A stretch of DNA of 64,000 bases. Origin: Zeus faber (taxonomy: Eukaryota; Chordata; Actinopteri; Zeiformes; Zeidae). The stretch covers positions 1,984,001-2,048,000 of the forward strand of contig OY482855.1 of assembly GCA_960531495.1 (NCBI GenBank), written 5' to 3'. Shown piece by piece: positions 34,791 through 47,090 of the stretch (positions within the stretch are counted from its first letter, which is position 1; each line of letters begins with the position of its first letter). Made by a program: the position numbers and the translations under genes. The notes beneath the pieces were generated by a model. The model was given only the letters and a program-made list of their open reading frames with translations. It did not search any database and was not told where the DNA came from.

Positions 34791-37700
34791 GATTGAAATA
34801 AAGATTGAAAGTTTGAAAGAAAGATTGAAAGAAAGATTTAAAGAAAGAAAGATTGAAAGAAATATTGAAAGAAAGATTGAAAGAAATAACAAAAGAAAGA
34901 TTGAAAGAAAGAATGAAAGAAAGATTGAACGATTGGAAGAAATATTGAAAGAAAGATAGATTGAAAGTAAGATAGATTGAAAGAAAGAATGAAAGAAAGA
35001 ATGAAAGATTTAAAGAAAGAATGAAAGAAAGATTGAAAGATTGAAACATTGAAAGAAAGAATGAAAAAGATTGAAAGATTGAAAGAAAGATTTAAAGAAA
35101 GATTGAAAGACTGAAAGAAACAAAGATTGAAATAAAGAATGAAAGAAATATTGAAAGAAAGATTGAAAGAAAGAAAGATTGAATGATTGAATGATTGAAA
35201 GAAAGACTGAAAGAAAGAATGACGGACAGAAAGATTGAAAGAAAGAATGAAAGAAAGATTGAGAAAAAGATTGAAAGACTGAAAGAAAGAATGAAAGAAA
35301 CATTGAAAGATTAAACAATTGAAAGAAAGATTGCAAGAAAAATGGAAAGAATGAAAGATTGAAATAATAATTGAAAGTTTGAAAGAAAGATTGAAAGAAA
35401 GATTTAAAGAAAGGAAGATTGAAAGAAATATTGAAAGAAAGATTGAAAGAAATAACAAAAGAAAGATTGAAAGAAAGAATGAAAGAAAGATTGAACGATT
35501 GGAAGAAATATTGAAAGAAAGATAGATTGAAAGTAAGATAGATTGAAAGAAAGAATGAAAGAAAGATTGAAAGATTTAAAGAAAGAATGAAAGAAAGATT
35601 GAAAGATTGAAATATTGAAAAAAAGAATGAAAGAAAGATTGAAAGATTGAAAGAAAGATTGAAAGAAAGATTTAAAGAAAGATTGAAAGACTGAAAGAAA
35701 CAAAGATTGAATTAAAGAATGAAAGAAAGATTGAAAGAAAGAAAGATTGAATGATTGAATGATTGAAAGAAAGACTGAAAGAAAGAATGACGGACAGAAA
35801 GATTGAAAGAAAGAATGAAAGAAAGATTGAAAAAAAGATTGAAAGACTGAAAGAAAGAATGAAAGAAACATTGAAAGATTAAACAATTGAAAGAAAGATT
35901 GCAAGAAAAATGGAAAGAATGAAAGATTGAAATAATGATTGAAAGTTTGAAAGAAAGTTTGAAAGAGAGATTTAAACAAAGAAAGATTGAAAGTAAGAAA
36001 GATAGAAAGAATGAATGAAAGAAATATTGAAATATTGAAAGAAAGATTGAATGTTTGAAAAAAGATTGAAAGTATTAAAGATCGAAAGAAATATTTAAAG
36101 AAAGATTGAAAGATTGAAAGAAAGAATGAAAGATTAAACAATTGAAAGAAAGATTGGAAGAAAGATTGAAAGAAAGTTGGAAAGAAAGATTGAAAGAAAG
36201 AAAGATTGAAACAAATAATGAAAGAAAGATTGAACGATTGGAAGAAATATTGAAAGATAGAAAAATTGAAAGTAAGAAAGAATGAAAGCAAGATTGAAAG
36301 ATTGAAAGAAAGAAAGATTGAAAGATAGATTGAAAAAAAGATTGAAAGACTGAAAGAAAGAATGAAAGAAAGATTAAAAGATAGATGAAAGAAAGATTTA
36401 TAGAAAGAAAGATTGAAAGAAATAACAAAAGAAAGATTGAAAGATTGGAAGAAATATTGAAAGATAGAAAAATTGAAAGTAAGAAAGATTGAAAGAAAGA
36501 ATGAAAGAAAGATTGAAAGATTGAAAGAAAGAATGAAAGAAAGATTGAAAGATTGAAATATTGAAAGATAGAATGAGAGAAAGATTGAAAGATTGAAAGA
36601 AAGATTGAAAGAAAGATTGAAAGATTGAAAGAAAGATTGAATGTTTGAAAGAAAGATTGAAAGAAAGATTTAAAGAAAGAAAGATTGAAAGAAATATTGA
36701 AAGAAAGATTGAAAGATTGAAAGAAAGATTGAAATAATGATTGAAAGTTTGAAAGAAAGATTTAAAGAAAGAAAGATTGAAAGTAAGAAAGATTGAAATA
36801 AATATTGAAAGAAAGATTGAAAGATTGAAAGAAAGATTGAAAGAAAGAATGAAAGAAAGATTGAAAGAAAGATTGAAAAAAAGAAAGATTGAAAGAAAGA
36901 TTGAAAGACTGAAGGAAAGAATGAAAGAAAGATTGAAAGAAAGATTGAAAGAAAGATTGAAAGAAAGAAAGAATGAAAGAAAGATTGAAAGAAAGAATGA
37001 AAAATTGAAAGAAGGAATGAAAGAACGATTGAAAGAAAGAATGAAAGAAAGATTGAAAGATTGAAAGAAATATTGAAAGAAAGAGAGAATGAAAGTAAGA
37101 AAGATTGAAAGAAAGATTGAAAGTAATAAAGATTGAAAGAAAGAATGAAAGAAAAATTGAAAGATTGATAGATTGAAAGAAAGATTGAAAGAAAGATATA
37201 AAGAAAGATTGAAAGACTGAAAGAAAGAATGAATAAAAGAATTAAAGAAAGATTGAAAGATTGAAAGAAAGATTGAAAGAAAGAAAGATTATAGAAAGAA
37301 TGAAAGAAAGATTGAAAAAAGAAAGAAAGATTGAAAGAAATATTGAAAGATTGAAAGAAAGAATGAAAGAAAGATTGAAAAAAGATTGAAAAAAAGAAAA
37401 ATTGAAAGAAAGATTGAAAGAAATATTGAAAGACTGAAGGAAAGAATGAATGAAAGATGGAAAGAAAGATTGAATGAAAGAAAGATTGAAAGTAAGAAAG
37501 ATTGAAAGAAATATTGAAAGAAAGATTGAAAGATTGAAAGAAAGAATGAAAGAAAGATTGAAAGATTGAAAGATTGAAAGATTGAAAGAAAGAATGAAAG
37601 AAAGAGTGAAAGATTGAAAGAAAAATTGAAAGAAAGATTGAAAGATTGAAAGAAAGATTGAAAGTTTGAAAGAAATATTGAAAGACTGAAAGAAAGATTG

Positions 37701-39060
37701 CAAGAAAGATTGAAAAAAGAAAGAAAGATTGAAAGATTCAATGAAAGAAAGATTGAAAGATTAAAAGAAAGAATGAAAGAAAGATTGAAAAATTGAAAGA
37801 TTGAAAGAAAGACTAAAAGAAAGAAAGAACGATTGAAAGAAAGATTGAAAGAAAGATTGAAAGAAAGAAAGATTGTAAGAAAGAATGAAAGAAAGAAAGA
37901 AAGAAAGATTGAAAGTTTGAAAGAAAGAATGAAAGAATTAAAGAAAGATTGAAAGAAATATTGAAAGAAAGAATGAAAGAAAGATTGAAAGATTAAACAA
38001 TTGAAAGAAAGATTGCAAGAAGGATTGAAAAAAGAAAGATTGAAAGAAATAATAAAAGAAAGATTGAACGATTGGAAGAAATATTGAAAGATAGAAAAAT
38101 TGAAAGTAAGAAAGATTGAAAGAAATAATGAAAGAAAGATTGAAAGATTGAAAGAAAGAATGAAAGAAAGATTGAAAGATTGAAATATTGAAAGATAGAA
38201 TGAAAGAAAGATTGAAAGATTGAAAGAAAGATTGAAAGAAAGATTGAAAGATTGAAAGATTGAAAGAAAGATTGAATGTTTGAAAGAAAGATTGAAAGAA
38301 AGATTGAAAGAAAGAAAGATTGAAAGAAATAATGAAAGAAAGATTGAACGATTGGAAGAAATATTGAAAGATAAAAAAATTGAAAGTAAGAAAGATTGAA
38401 AGAAATAATGAAAGAAAGATTGAAAGATTGAAAGAAAGAATGAAAGAAAGATTGAAAGATTGAAATATTGAAAGATAGAATGAAAGAAAGATTGAAAGAT
38501 TGAAAGAAAGATTGAAAGAAAGATTGAAAGATTGAAAGATTGAAAGAAAGATTGAATGTTTGAAAGAAAGATTGAATGTTTGAAAGAAAGATTGAAAGAA
38601 AGATTGAAAGAAAGAAAGATTGAAAGAAAGAATGAAAGAAAGATTGAAAGATAGATGGAAAGAAAGATTGAAAGAAAGAAACATTGAAAGAATAACAAAA
38701 GAAAGATTGAAAGATTGGAAGAAATATTGAAAGATAGAAAAATTGAAAGAAAGAAAGATTGAAAAAAAGAATTAAATAAAGATTGAAAGATTGAAAGAAA
38801 GAATGAAAGAAAGATTGAAAGATTGAAATATTGAAAGAAAGAATGAAAGAAAGATTGAAAGATTGAAAGATTGAAATAAAGATTGAAAGTTTGAAAGAAA
38901 GATTGAAAGAAAGATTTAAAGAAAGAAAGATTGAAAGAAATATTGAAAGAAAGATTGAAAGATTGAAAGAAAGATTGAAAGAAAGAATGAAAGAAAGATT
39001 GAACGATTGAAATATTGAAATAAAGAATGAAAGTTTGAAAGAAAGATTGAAAGAAAGTTT
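34791..39060 (+). repeat. Family A block 3 (full form)
   Basis: Family A landmarks: gaacgattggaag, tgacggacag (35222 and 35790, spacing 568) and the head segment ending near 36428. It then contains the 1.5-kb part missing from block 2, including gaaataaatattg, gattatagaaag, gaaagatggaaag and gattcaatgaaag. It corresponds to about 17.2-20.8 kb and 47.2-54.2 kb. No gene is seen. Confidence 0.84.
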
Positions 39061-42000
39061 TAAAGAAAGAAAGATTGAAAGTAAAAAAGATTGAAAGAAA
39101 GACTAAAAGAAAGAAAGAACGATTGAAAGAAAGATTGAAAGAAAGAAAGATTGAAAGTCATATAAATTGAAAGAAAGAATGAAAGAAAGATTGAACGATT
39201 AAAAGAAAGATTGAAAGAAAGAAAGATTGAAAGAAAGAATGAAAGACAGATTGAAAGAAAGAATGAAAGAAAGATTGAAAGAAAGAATGAAAGAATGAAA
39301 AAAAGATTTAAAGATTGAAAGAAATATTGAAAGTAATAAAAATTTAAAGAAAGAATGAAAGAAAGATTGAAAGTAAGAAAGATTGAAAGAAAGATTGAAA
39401 GAACAATTGATAGAAAGATTGAAAGAAAGATTGAAAAAAAGAATAAAAGAAAGATTGAAATAATGAAAGAAAGATTGAAAGAAATAATGAAAGAAGGAAT
39501 GAAAGAATGAAAGAAAGATTGAAAGAAATATTGAAAGTAAGAAAGATTGAAAAAAAGAATGAAAGAAAGATTGAAAGAAAGATTGAAAGAAGGAATGAAA
39601 GCATGAAAGAAAGATTGAAAGATTGAAAGAAATATTGAAAGAAAGAACGATTGAAAGATTGAAAGAAAGAATGAAAGATTGAAAGAAAGATTGAAAGATT
39701 GAAAGAAAGATTGAAAAAATGAAAGATTGAAAGAAAGAATAAAAGAAAGATTGAAAGAACGATTGAAAGATTGAAAGAAAGAATGAAAGAAAGATTAAAG
39801 GAAGGAATGAAAGAATGAAAGAAAGATTGAAAGATTGAAAGAAATATTGAAAGTAAGAAAGTTGAAAGATTAAAAAAAAGAATAAAAGAAAGATTGAAAG
39901 ATTGAAAAAAAGATTGAACGAAATAATGAAAGAAAGATTGAAAGAAATAATGAAAGAAGGAATGAAAGAATGAAAGAAAGATTGAAAGAAATATTGAACG
40001 TAAGAAAGATTGAAAAAAAGAATGAATAAAAGATTGAAAGAAAGATTGAAAAAAAGAAAGATTTAAAGAAATATTGAAAGAAAAATTTAAACAAAGATTG
40101 AAAGACTGAAAGAAAGATTGAATGAAAGAATGAAAGAAAGATTGAAAGAAAGATTGAAAGAAAGAACGATTGAAAGTCATAAATTGAAAGAAAGAATGAA
40201 AGAAGATTGAAAGATTAAATGATTGAAAGAAAGATTGAAAGAAATAATGAAAGAAAGATTGAAAGAAATAATGGAAGAAGTAATGAAAGAATGAAAGAAA
40301 GATTGAAAGAAATACTGAAAGTAAGAAAGATTGAAAAAAAGAATGAAAGAAAGATTGAAAGAAAGATGGAAAAAAGAAAGATTGAAAGAAATATTGAAAG
40401 AAAAATTTAAAGAAAGATTGAAAGATTGAAAGAAAGATTGAAAAAAAGAATAAAAGAAAGATTGAAAGATTGAAAGAAAGATTGAAATAAATAATGAAAG
40501 AAAGATTAAAGGAAGGAATGAAAGAATGAAAGAAAGAAAGATTGAAAGATTGAAAAAAAGATTGAAAGAAATAATGAAAGAAAGATTGAAAGAAATAATG
40601 AAAAAAAGAAAGATTTGAAGAAATATTGAAAGAAAAATTTAAACAAAGATTGAAAGAAAGAATGAAAGAAAGATTGAAAGAAAGAATGAAAGAATGAAAA
40701 AAAGATTTAAAGAATGAAAGAAAGAAAGATTGAAAGAAAGAAAGATTGAAAGTCATTTAAATAGAAAGAAAGAATGAAAGAAAGATTGAACGATTGAAAG
40801 AAAGATTGAAATAAAGAAAGATTGAAAGAAAGGATGAAAGACAGATTGAAAGAAAGAATGAAAGAAAGATTGAAAGAAAGAATGAAAGAATGAAAAAAAG
40901 ATATAAAGATTGAAAGAAATATTGAAAGAAAGAAAGATTGAAAGTAATAAAAATTGAAAGAAAGACTGAAAGAAAGATTGAAAGTAAGAAAGATTGAAAG
41001 AAAGATTGAAAGAAAGATTGAAAGATTGAAAGATTGAAAGAAAGATTGAAAAAAAGAATAAAAGAAAGATTGAAAGAAAGATTGAAATAAATAATGAAAG
41101 AAAGATTAAAGGAAGGAATGAAAGAATGAAAGAAAGATTGAAAGATTGAATGAAATATTGAAAGAAAGAAAGATTGAAAGTAAGAAAGATTGAAAGATTA
41201 AAAAAAAGATTGAACGAAATAATGAAAGAAAGATTGAAAGAAATAATGAAAGATTGAAAGAAAGAATGAAAGAAAGATTGAAAGAAAGAAAGATTGAAAG
41301 AAAGAATGAAAGACAGATTAAAAGAAAGAATGAAAGAAAGATTGAAAGAAAGAATGAAAGAATGAAAAAAAGATTTAAAGATTGAAAGAAGTATTGAAAG
41401 AAAGAAAGATTGAAAGTAATAAAAATTGAAAGAAAGACTGAAAGAAAGATTGAAAGTAAGAAAGATTGAAAAAAAGATTGAAAAGAAAGATTGATAGAAA
41501 GATTGAAAGATTGAAAGAAAGATTGAAAAAAACAATAAAAGAAAGATTGAAAGATTGAAAGAAAGATTGAAATAAATAATGAAAGAAAGATTAAAGGAAG
41601 GAATGAAAGAATGAAAGAAAGATTGAAAGAAATATTGAAAGAAAGAAAAATTGAAAGTAAGAAAGATTGAAAGATTGAAATAAAGAATAAAAGAAAGATT
41701 GAAAGATTGAAAAAAAGATTGAAAGAAATAATGAAAGAAAGATTGAAAGAAATAATGAAAGAAGGAATGAAAGAATGAAAGAAAGATTGAAAGAAATATT
41801 GAAAGTAAGAAAGATTGAAAAAAAGAATGAAAGAAAGATTGAAAGAAAGATTGAAAAAAAGAAAGATTTAAAGAAATATTGAAAGAAAAATTTAAACAAA
41901 GATTGAAAGACTGAAAGAAAGATTGAAAGAAAGAATGAAAGAATGAAAGAAAGATTGAAAGAAAGATTGAAAGAAAGAAAGATTGAAAGTCATATAAATT

Positions 42001-45000
42001 GAAAGAAAGATTGAACGATTGAAAGAAAGATTGAAAGAAAGAAAGATTGAAAGAAAGAATGAAAGACAGATTGAAAGAAAGAATGAAAGAAAGATTGAAA
42101 GAAAGAATGAAAAAAAGATTTAAAGATTGAAAGAAATATTGAAAGAAAGAAAGATTGAAAGTAATAAAAATTTAAAGAAAGAATGAAAGAAAGATTGAAA
42201 GTAAGAAAGATTGAGAGAAAGATTGAAAGAAAGATTGATAGAAAGATTGAAAGATTGAAAGATTGAAAGAAAGATTGAAAAAAAGAATAAAAGAAAGATT
42301 GAAAGATTGAAAAAAAGATTGAAAGAAATAATGAAAGAAAGATTGAAAGAAATAATGAAAGAAGGAATGAAAGAATGAAAGAAAGATTGAAAGAAATATT
42401 GAAAGTAAGAAAGATTGAAAAAAAGAATGAAAGAAAGATTGAAAGAACGATTGAAAAAAAGAAAGATTTAAAGAAATATTGAAAGAAAAATTTAAACAAA
42501 GATTGAAAGACTGAAAGAAAGATTGAAAGAAAGAATGAAAGAATGAAAGAAAGATTGAAAGAAAGATTGAAAGAAAGAAAGATTGAAAGTCATATAAATT
42601 GAAAGAAAGAATGAAAGAAAGATTGAACGATTGAAAGAAAGATTGAAAGAAAGAAAGATTGAAAGAAAGAATGAAAGACAGATTGAAAGAAAGAATGAAA
42701 GAAAGATTGAAAGAAAGAATGAAAGAATGAAAAAAAGATTTAAAGATTGAAAGAAATATTGAAAGTAATAAAAATTTAAAGAAAGAATTAAAGAAAGATT
42801 GAAAGTAAGAAAGATTGAAAGAAAGATTGAAAGAAAGAATGAAAGAAAGATTAAAAGAAGGAATGAAAGAATGAAAGAAAGATTGAAAGATTGAAAGAAA
42901 TATTGAAAGGAAGAAAGATTGAAAGTAAGAAAGATTGAAAGATTAAAAAAAAGAATAAAAGAAAGATTGAAAGATTGAAAAAAAGATTGAACGAAATAAT
43001 GAAAGAAAGATTGAAAGAAATAATGAAAGAAGGAATGAAAGAATGAAAGAAAGATTGAAAGAAATATTGAACGTAAGAAGGATTGAAAAAAAGAATGAAT
43101 AAAAGATTGAAAGAAAGATTGAAAAAAAGAAAGATTTAAAGAAATATTGAAAGAAAAATTTAAACAAAGATTGAAAGACTGAAAGAAAGATTGAAAGAAA
43201 GAATGAAAGAATGAAAGAAAGATTGAAAGAAAGAAAGATTGAAAGTCATATAAATTGAAAGAAAGAATGAAAGAAAGATTGAAAGATTAAATGATTGAAA
43301 GAAAGATTGAAAGAAAGATTGAAAAAAAGAAAGATTTGAAGAAATATTGAAAGAAAAATTTAAACAAAGATTGAAAGACTGAAAGAAAGATTGAAAGAAA
43401 GAATGAAAGAAAGATTGAAAGAAAGATTGAAAGAAAGAAAGATTGAAAGTCATATAAATTGAAAGAAAGAATGAAAGAAAGATTGAAAGAAAGAATGAAA
43501 GAAATATTGAAAGAAAGAATGAAAAAAAGATTTAAAGAATGAAAGAAAGATTGAAAGAAAGAAAGATTGAAAGTCATTTAAATAGAAAGAAAGAATGAAA
43601 GAAAGATTGAACGATTGAAAGAAAGATTGAAATAAAGAAAGATTGAAAGAAAGAATGAAAGAATGAAAAAAAGATATAAAGATTGAAAGAAATATTGAAA
43701 GAAAGAAAGATTGAAAGTAATAAAAATTGAAAGAAAAACTGAAAGAAAGATTGAAAGTAAGAAAGATTGAAAGAAAGATTGAAAGAAAGATTGATAGAAA
43801 GATTGAAAGATTGAAAGATTGAAAGAAAGATTGAAAAAAAGAATAAAAGAAAGATTGAAAGAAAGATTGAAATAAATAATGAAAGAAAGATTAAAGGAAG
43901 GAATGAAAGAATGAAAGAAAGATTGAAAGATTGAATGAAATATTGAAAGAAAGAAAGATTGAAAGTAAGAAAGATTGAAAGATTAAAAAAAAGAATAAAA
44001 GAAAGATTGAAAGATTGAAAAAAAGATTGAACGAAATAATGAAAGAAAGATTGAAAGAAATAATGAAAGATTGAAAGAAAGAATGAAAGAATGAAAGAAA
44101 GATTGAAAGAAAGAAAGATTGAAAGAAAGAATGAAAGACCGATTGAAAGAAAGAATGAAAGAAAGATTGAAAGAAAGAATGAAAGAATGAAAAAAAGATT
44201 TAAAGATTGAAAGAAGTATTGAAAGAAAGAAAGATTGAAAGTAATAAAAATTGAAAGAAAGACTGAAAGAAAGATTGAAAGTAAGAAAGATTGAAAAAAA
44301 GATTGAAAAGAAAGATTGATAGAAAGATTGAAAAATTGAAAGATTGAAATAAAGATTGAAAGTTTGAAAGAAAGATTTAAAGAAAGAAAGATTGAAAGAA
44401 ATATTGAAAGAAAGATTGAAAGAAATAACAAAAGAAAGATTGAAAGAAAGAATGAAAGAAAGATTGAACGATTGGAAGAAATATTGAAAGAAAGATAGAT
44501 TGAAAGTAAGATAGATTGAAAGAAAGAATGAAAGAAAGAATGAAAGATTTAAAGAAAGAATGAAAGAAAGATTGAAAGAAAGATTGAAAGAAAGAAAGAT
44601 TGAAAGTCATATAAATTGAAAGAAAGAATGAAAGAAAGATTAAACGATTGAAAGAAAGATTGAAAGAAAGAAAGATTGAAAGAAAGAATGAAAGACAGAT
44701 TGAAAGAAAGAATGAAAGAAAGATTGAAAGAAAGAATGAAAAAAAGATTTAAAGATTGAAAGAAATATTGAAAGAAAGAAAGATTGAAAGTAATAAAAAT
44801 TTAAAGAAAGAATGAAAGAAAGATTGAAAGTAAGAAAGATTGAGAGAAAGATTGAAAGAAAGATTGATAGAAAGATTGAAAGATTGAAAGATTGAAAGAA
44901 AGATTGAAAAAAAGAATAAAAGAAAGATTGAAAGATTGAAAAAAAGATTGAAAGAAATAATGAAAGAAAGATTGAAAGAAATAATGAAAGAAGGAATGAA

Positions 45001-46920
45001 AGAATGAAAGAAAGATTGAAAGAAATATTGAAAGTAAGAAAGATTGAAAAAAAGAATGAAAGAAAGATTGAAAGAACGATTGAAAAAAAGAAAGATTTAA
45101 AGAAATATTGAAAGAAAAATTTAAACAAAGATTGAAAGACTGAAAGAAAGATTGAAAGAAAGAATGAAAGAATGAAAGAAAGATTGAAAGAAAGATTGAA
45201 AGAAAGAAAGATTGAAAGTCATATAAATTGAAAGAAAGAATGAAAGAAAGATTGAACGATTGAAAGAAAGATTGAAAGAAAGAAAGATTGAAAGAAAGAA
45301 TGAAAGACAGATTGAAAGAAAGAATGAAAGAAAGATTGAAAGAATGAAAAAAAGATTTAAAGATTGAAAGAAATATTGAAAGTAATAAAAATTTAAAGAA
45401 AGAATTAAAGAAAGATTGAAAGAAAGATTGAAAGAAAGAATGAAAGAAAGATTAAAGGAAGGAATGAAAGAATGAAAGAAAGATTGAAAGATTGAAAGAA
45501 ATATTGAAAGGAAGAAAGATTGAAAGTAAGAAAGATTGAAAGATTAAAAAAAAGAATAAAAGAAAGATTGAAAGATTGAAAAAAAGATTGAACGAAATAA
45601 TGAAAGAAAGATTGAAAGAAATAATGAAAGAAGGAATGAAAGAATGAAAGAAAGATTGAAAGAAATATTGAACGTAAGAAGGATTGAAAAAAAGAATGAA
45701 TAAAAGATTGAAAGAAAGATTGAAAAAAAGAAAGATTTAAAGAAATATTGAAAGAAAAATTTAAACAAAGATTGAAAGACTGAAAGAAAGATTGAAAGAA
45801 AGAATGAAAGAATGAAAGAAAGATTGAAAGAAAGAAAGATTGAAAGTCATATAAATTGAAAGAAAGAATGAAAGAAAGATTGAAAGATTAAATGATTGAA
45901 AGAAAGATTGAAAGAAAGATTGAAAAAAAGAAAGATTTGAAGAAATATTGAAAGAAAAATTTAAACAAAGATTGAAAGACTGAAAGAAAGATTGAAAGAA
46001 AGAATGAAAGAAAGATTGAAAGAAAGATTGAAAGAAAGAAAGATTGAAAGTCATATAAATTGAAAGAAAGAATGAAAGAAAGATTGAAAGAAAGAATGAA
46101 AGAAATATTGAAAGAAAGAATGAAAAAAAGATTTAAAGAATGAAAGAAAGATTGAAAGAAAGAAAGATTGAAAGTCATTTAAATAGAAAGAAAGAATGAA
46201 AGAAAGATTGAACGATTGAAAGAAAGATTGAAATAAAGAAAGATTGAAAGAAAGAATGAAAGAATGAAAAAAAGATATAAAGATTGAAAGAAATATTAAA
46301 AGAAAGAAAGATTGAAAGTAATAAAAATTGAAAGAAAAACTGAAAGAAAGATTGAAAGTAAGAAAGATTGAAAGAAAGATTGAAAGAAAGATTGATAGAA
46401 AGATTGAAAGATTGAAAGATTGAAAGAAAGATTGAAAAAAAGAATAAAAGAAAGATTGAAAGAAAGATTGAAATAAATAATGAAAGAAAGATTAAAGGAA
46501 GGAATGAAAGAATGAAAGAAAGATTGAAAGATTGAATGAAATATTGAAAGAAAGAAAGATTGAAAGTAAGAAAGATTGAAAGATTAAAAAAAAGAATAAA
46601 AGAAAGATTGAAAGATTGAAAAAAAGATTGAACGAAATAATGAAAGAAAGATTGAAAGAAATAATGAAAGATTGAAAGAAAGAATGAAAGAATGAAAGAA
46701 AGATTGAAAGAAAGAATGAAAGACCGATTGAAAGAAAGAATGAAAGAAAGATTGAAAGAAAGAATGAAAGAATGAAAAAAAGATTTAAAGATTGAAAGAA
46801 GTATTGAAAGAAAGAAAGATTGAAAGTAATAAAAATTGAAAGAAAGACTGAAAGAAAGATTGAAAGTAAGAAAGATTGAAAAAAAGATTGAAAAGAAAGA
46901 TTGATAGAAAGATTGAAAAA
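39061..46920 (+). repeat. Family B block 3 with an embedded A island
   Basis: Family B landmarks from about 39.06 kb, with gtcat at about 39158, 40178, 40752, 41989, 42589, 43247, 43447, 43572, 44606, 45219, 45846, 46050 and 46176. It includes a tandem duplication of about 2.6 kb and a short family A island at about 44331-44590. Spacings between gtcat landmarks repeat in the same pattern in both duplicated halves (about 600-613, 627-658, 200-204, 125). Confidence 0.83.
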
Positions 46921-47090
46921 TTGAAAGATTGAAATAAAGATTGAAAGTTTGAAAGAAAGATTGAAAGAAAGATTGAAAGAAATAACAAAAGAAAGATTGA
47001 AAGAAAGAATGAAAGAAAGATTGAACGATTGGAAGAAATATTGAAAGAAAGATAGATTGAAAGTAAGATAGATTGAAAGAAAGAATGAAA
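41985..47090 (+). repeat. Tandem duplication, period about 2.60-2.63 kb
   Basis: About 41985-44590 recurs at about 44602-47090. The offset is 2617 at gtcat (41989/44606), 2629 shortly after and 2601 from about 42943/45544 onward. The differences are multiples of 4 bp, as expected for slippage of the tetranucleotide. Both copies end in a family A piece with gaacgattggaag and gatagattgaaag (about 44466 and 47024), so the duplicated segment spanned a B/A junction. Confidence 0.82.
44331..44590 (+). repeat. Family A island inside family B
   Basis: About 260 bp with family A features (gaaataacaaaag, gaacgattggaag, gatagattgaaagtaag, gatttaaag) sits between B sequence on both sides. It matches the A sequence at about 46930-47110 that begins A block 4. 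It marks the recombination joint of the 2.6-kb duplication: the right-hand end of the first copy, rejoined to B. Confidence 0.72.
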
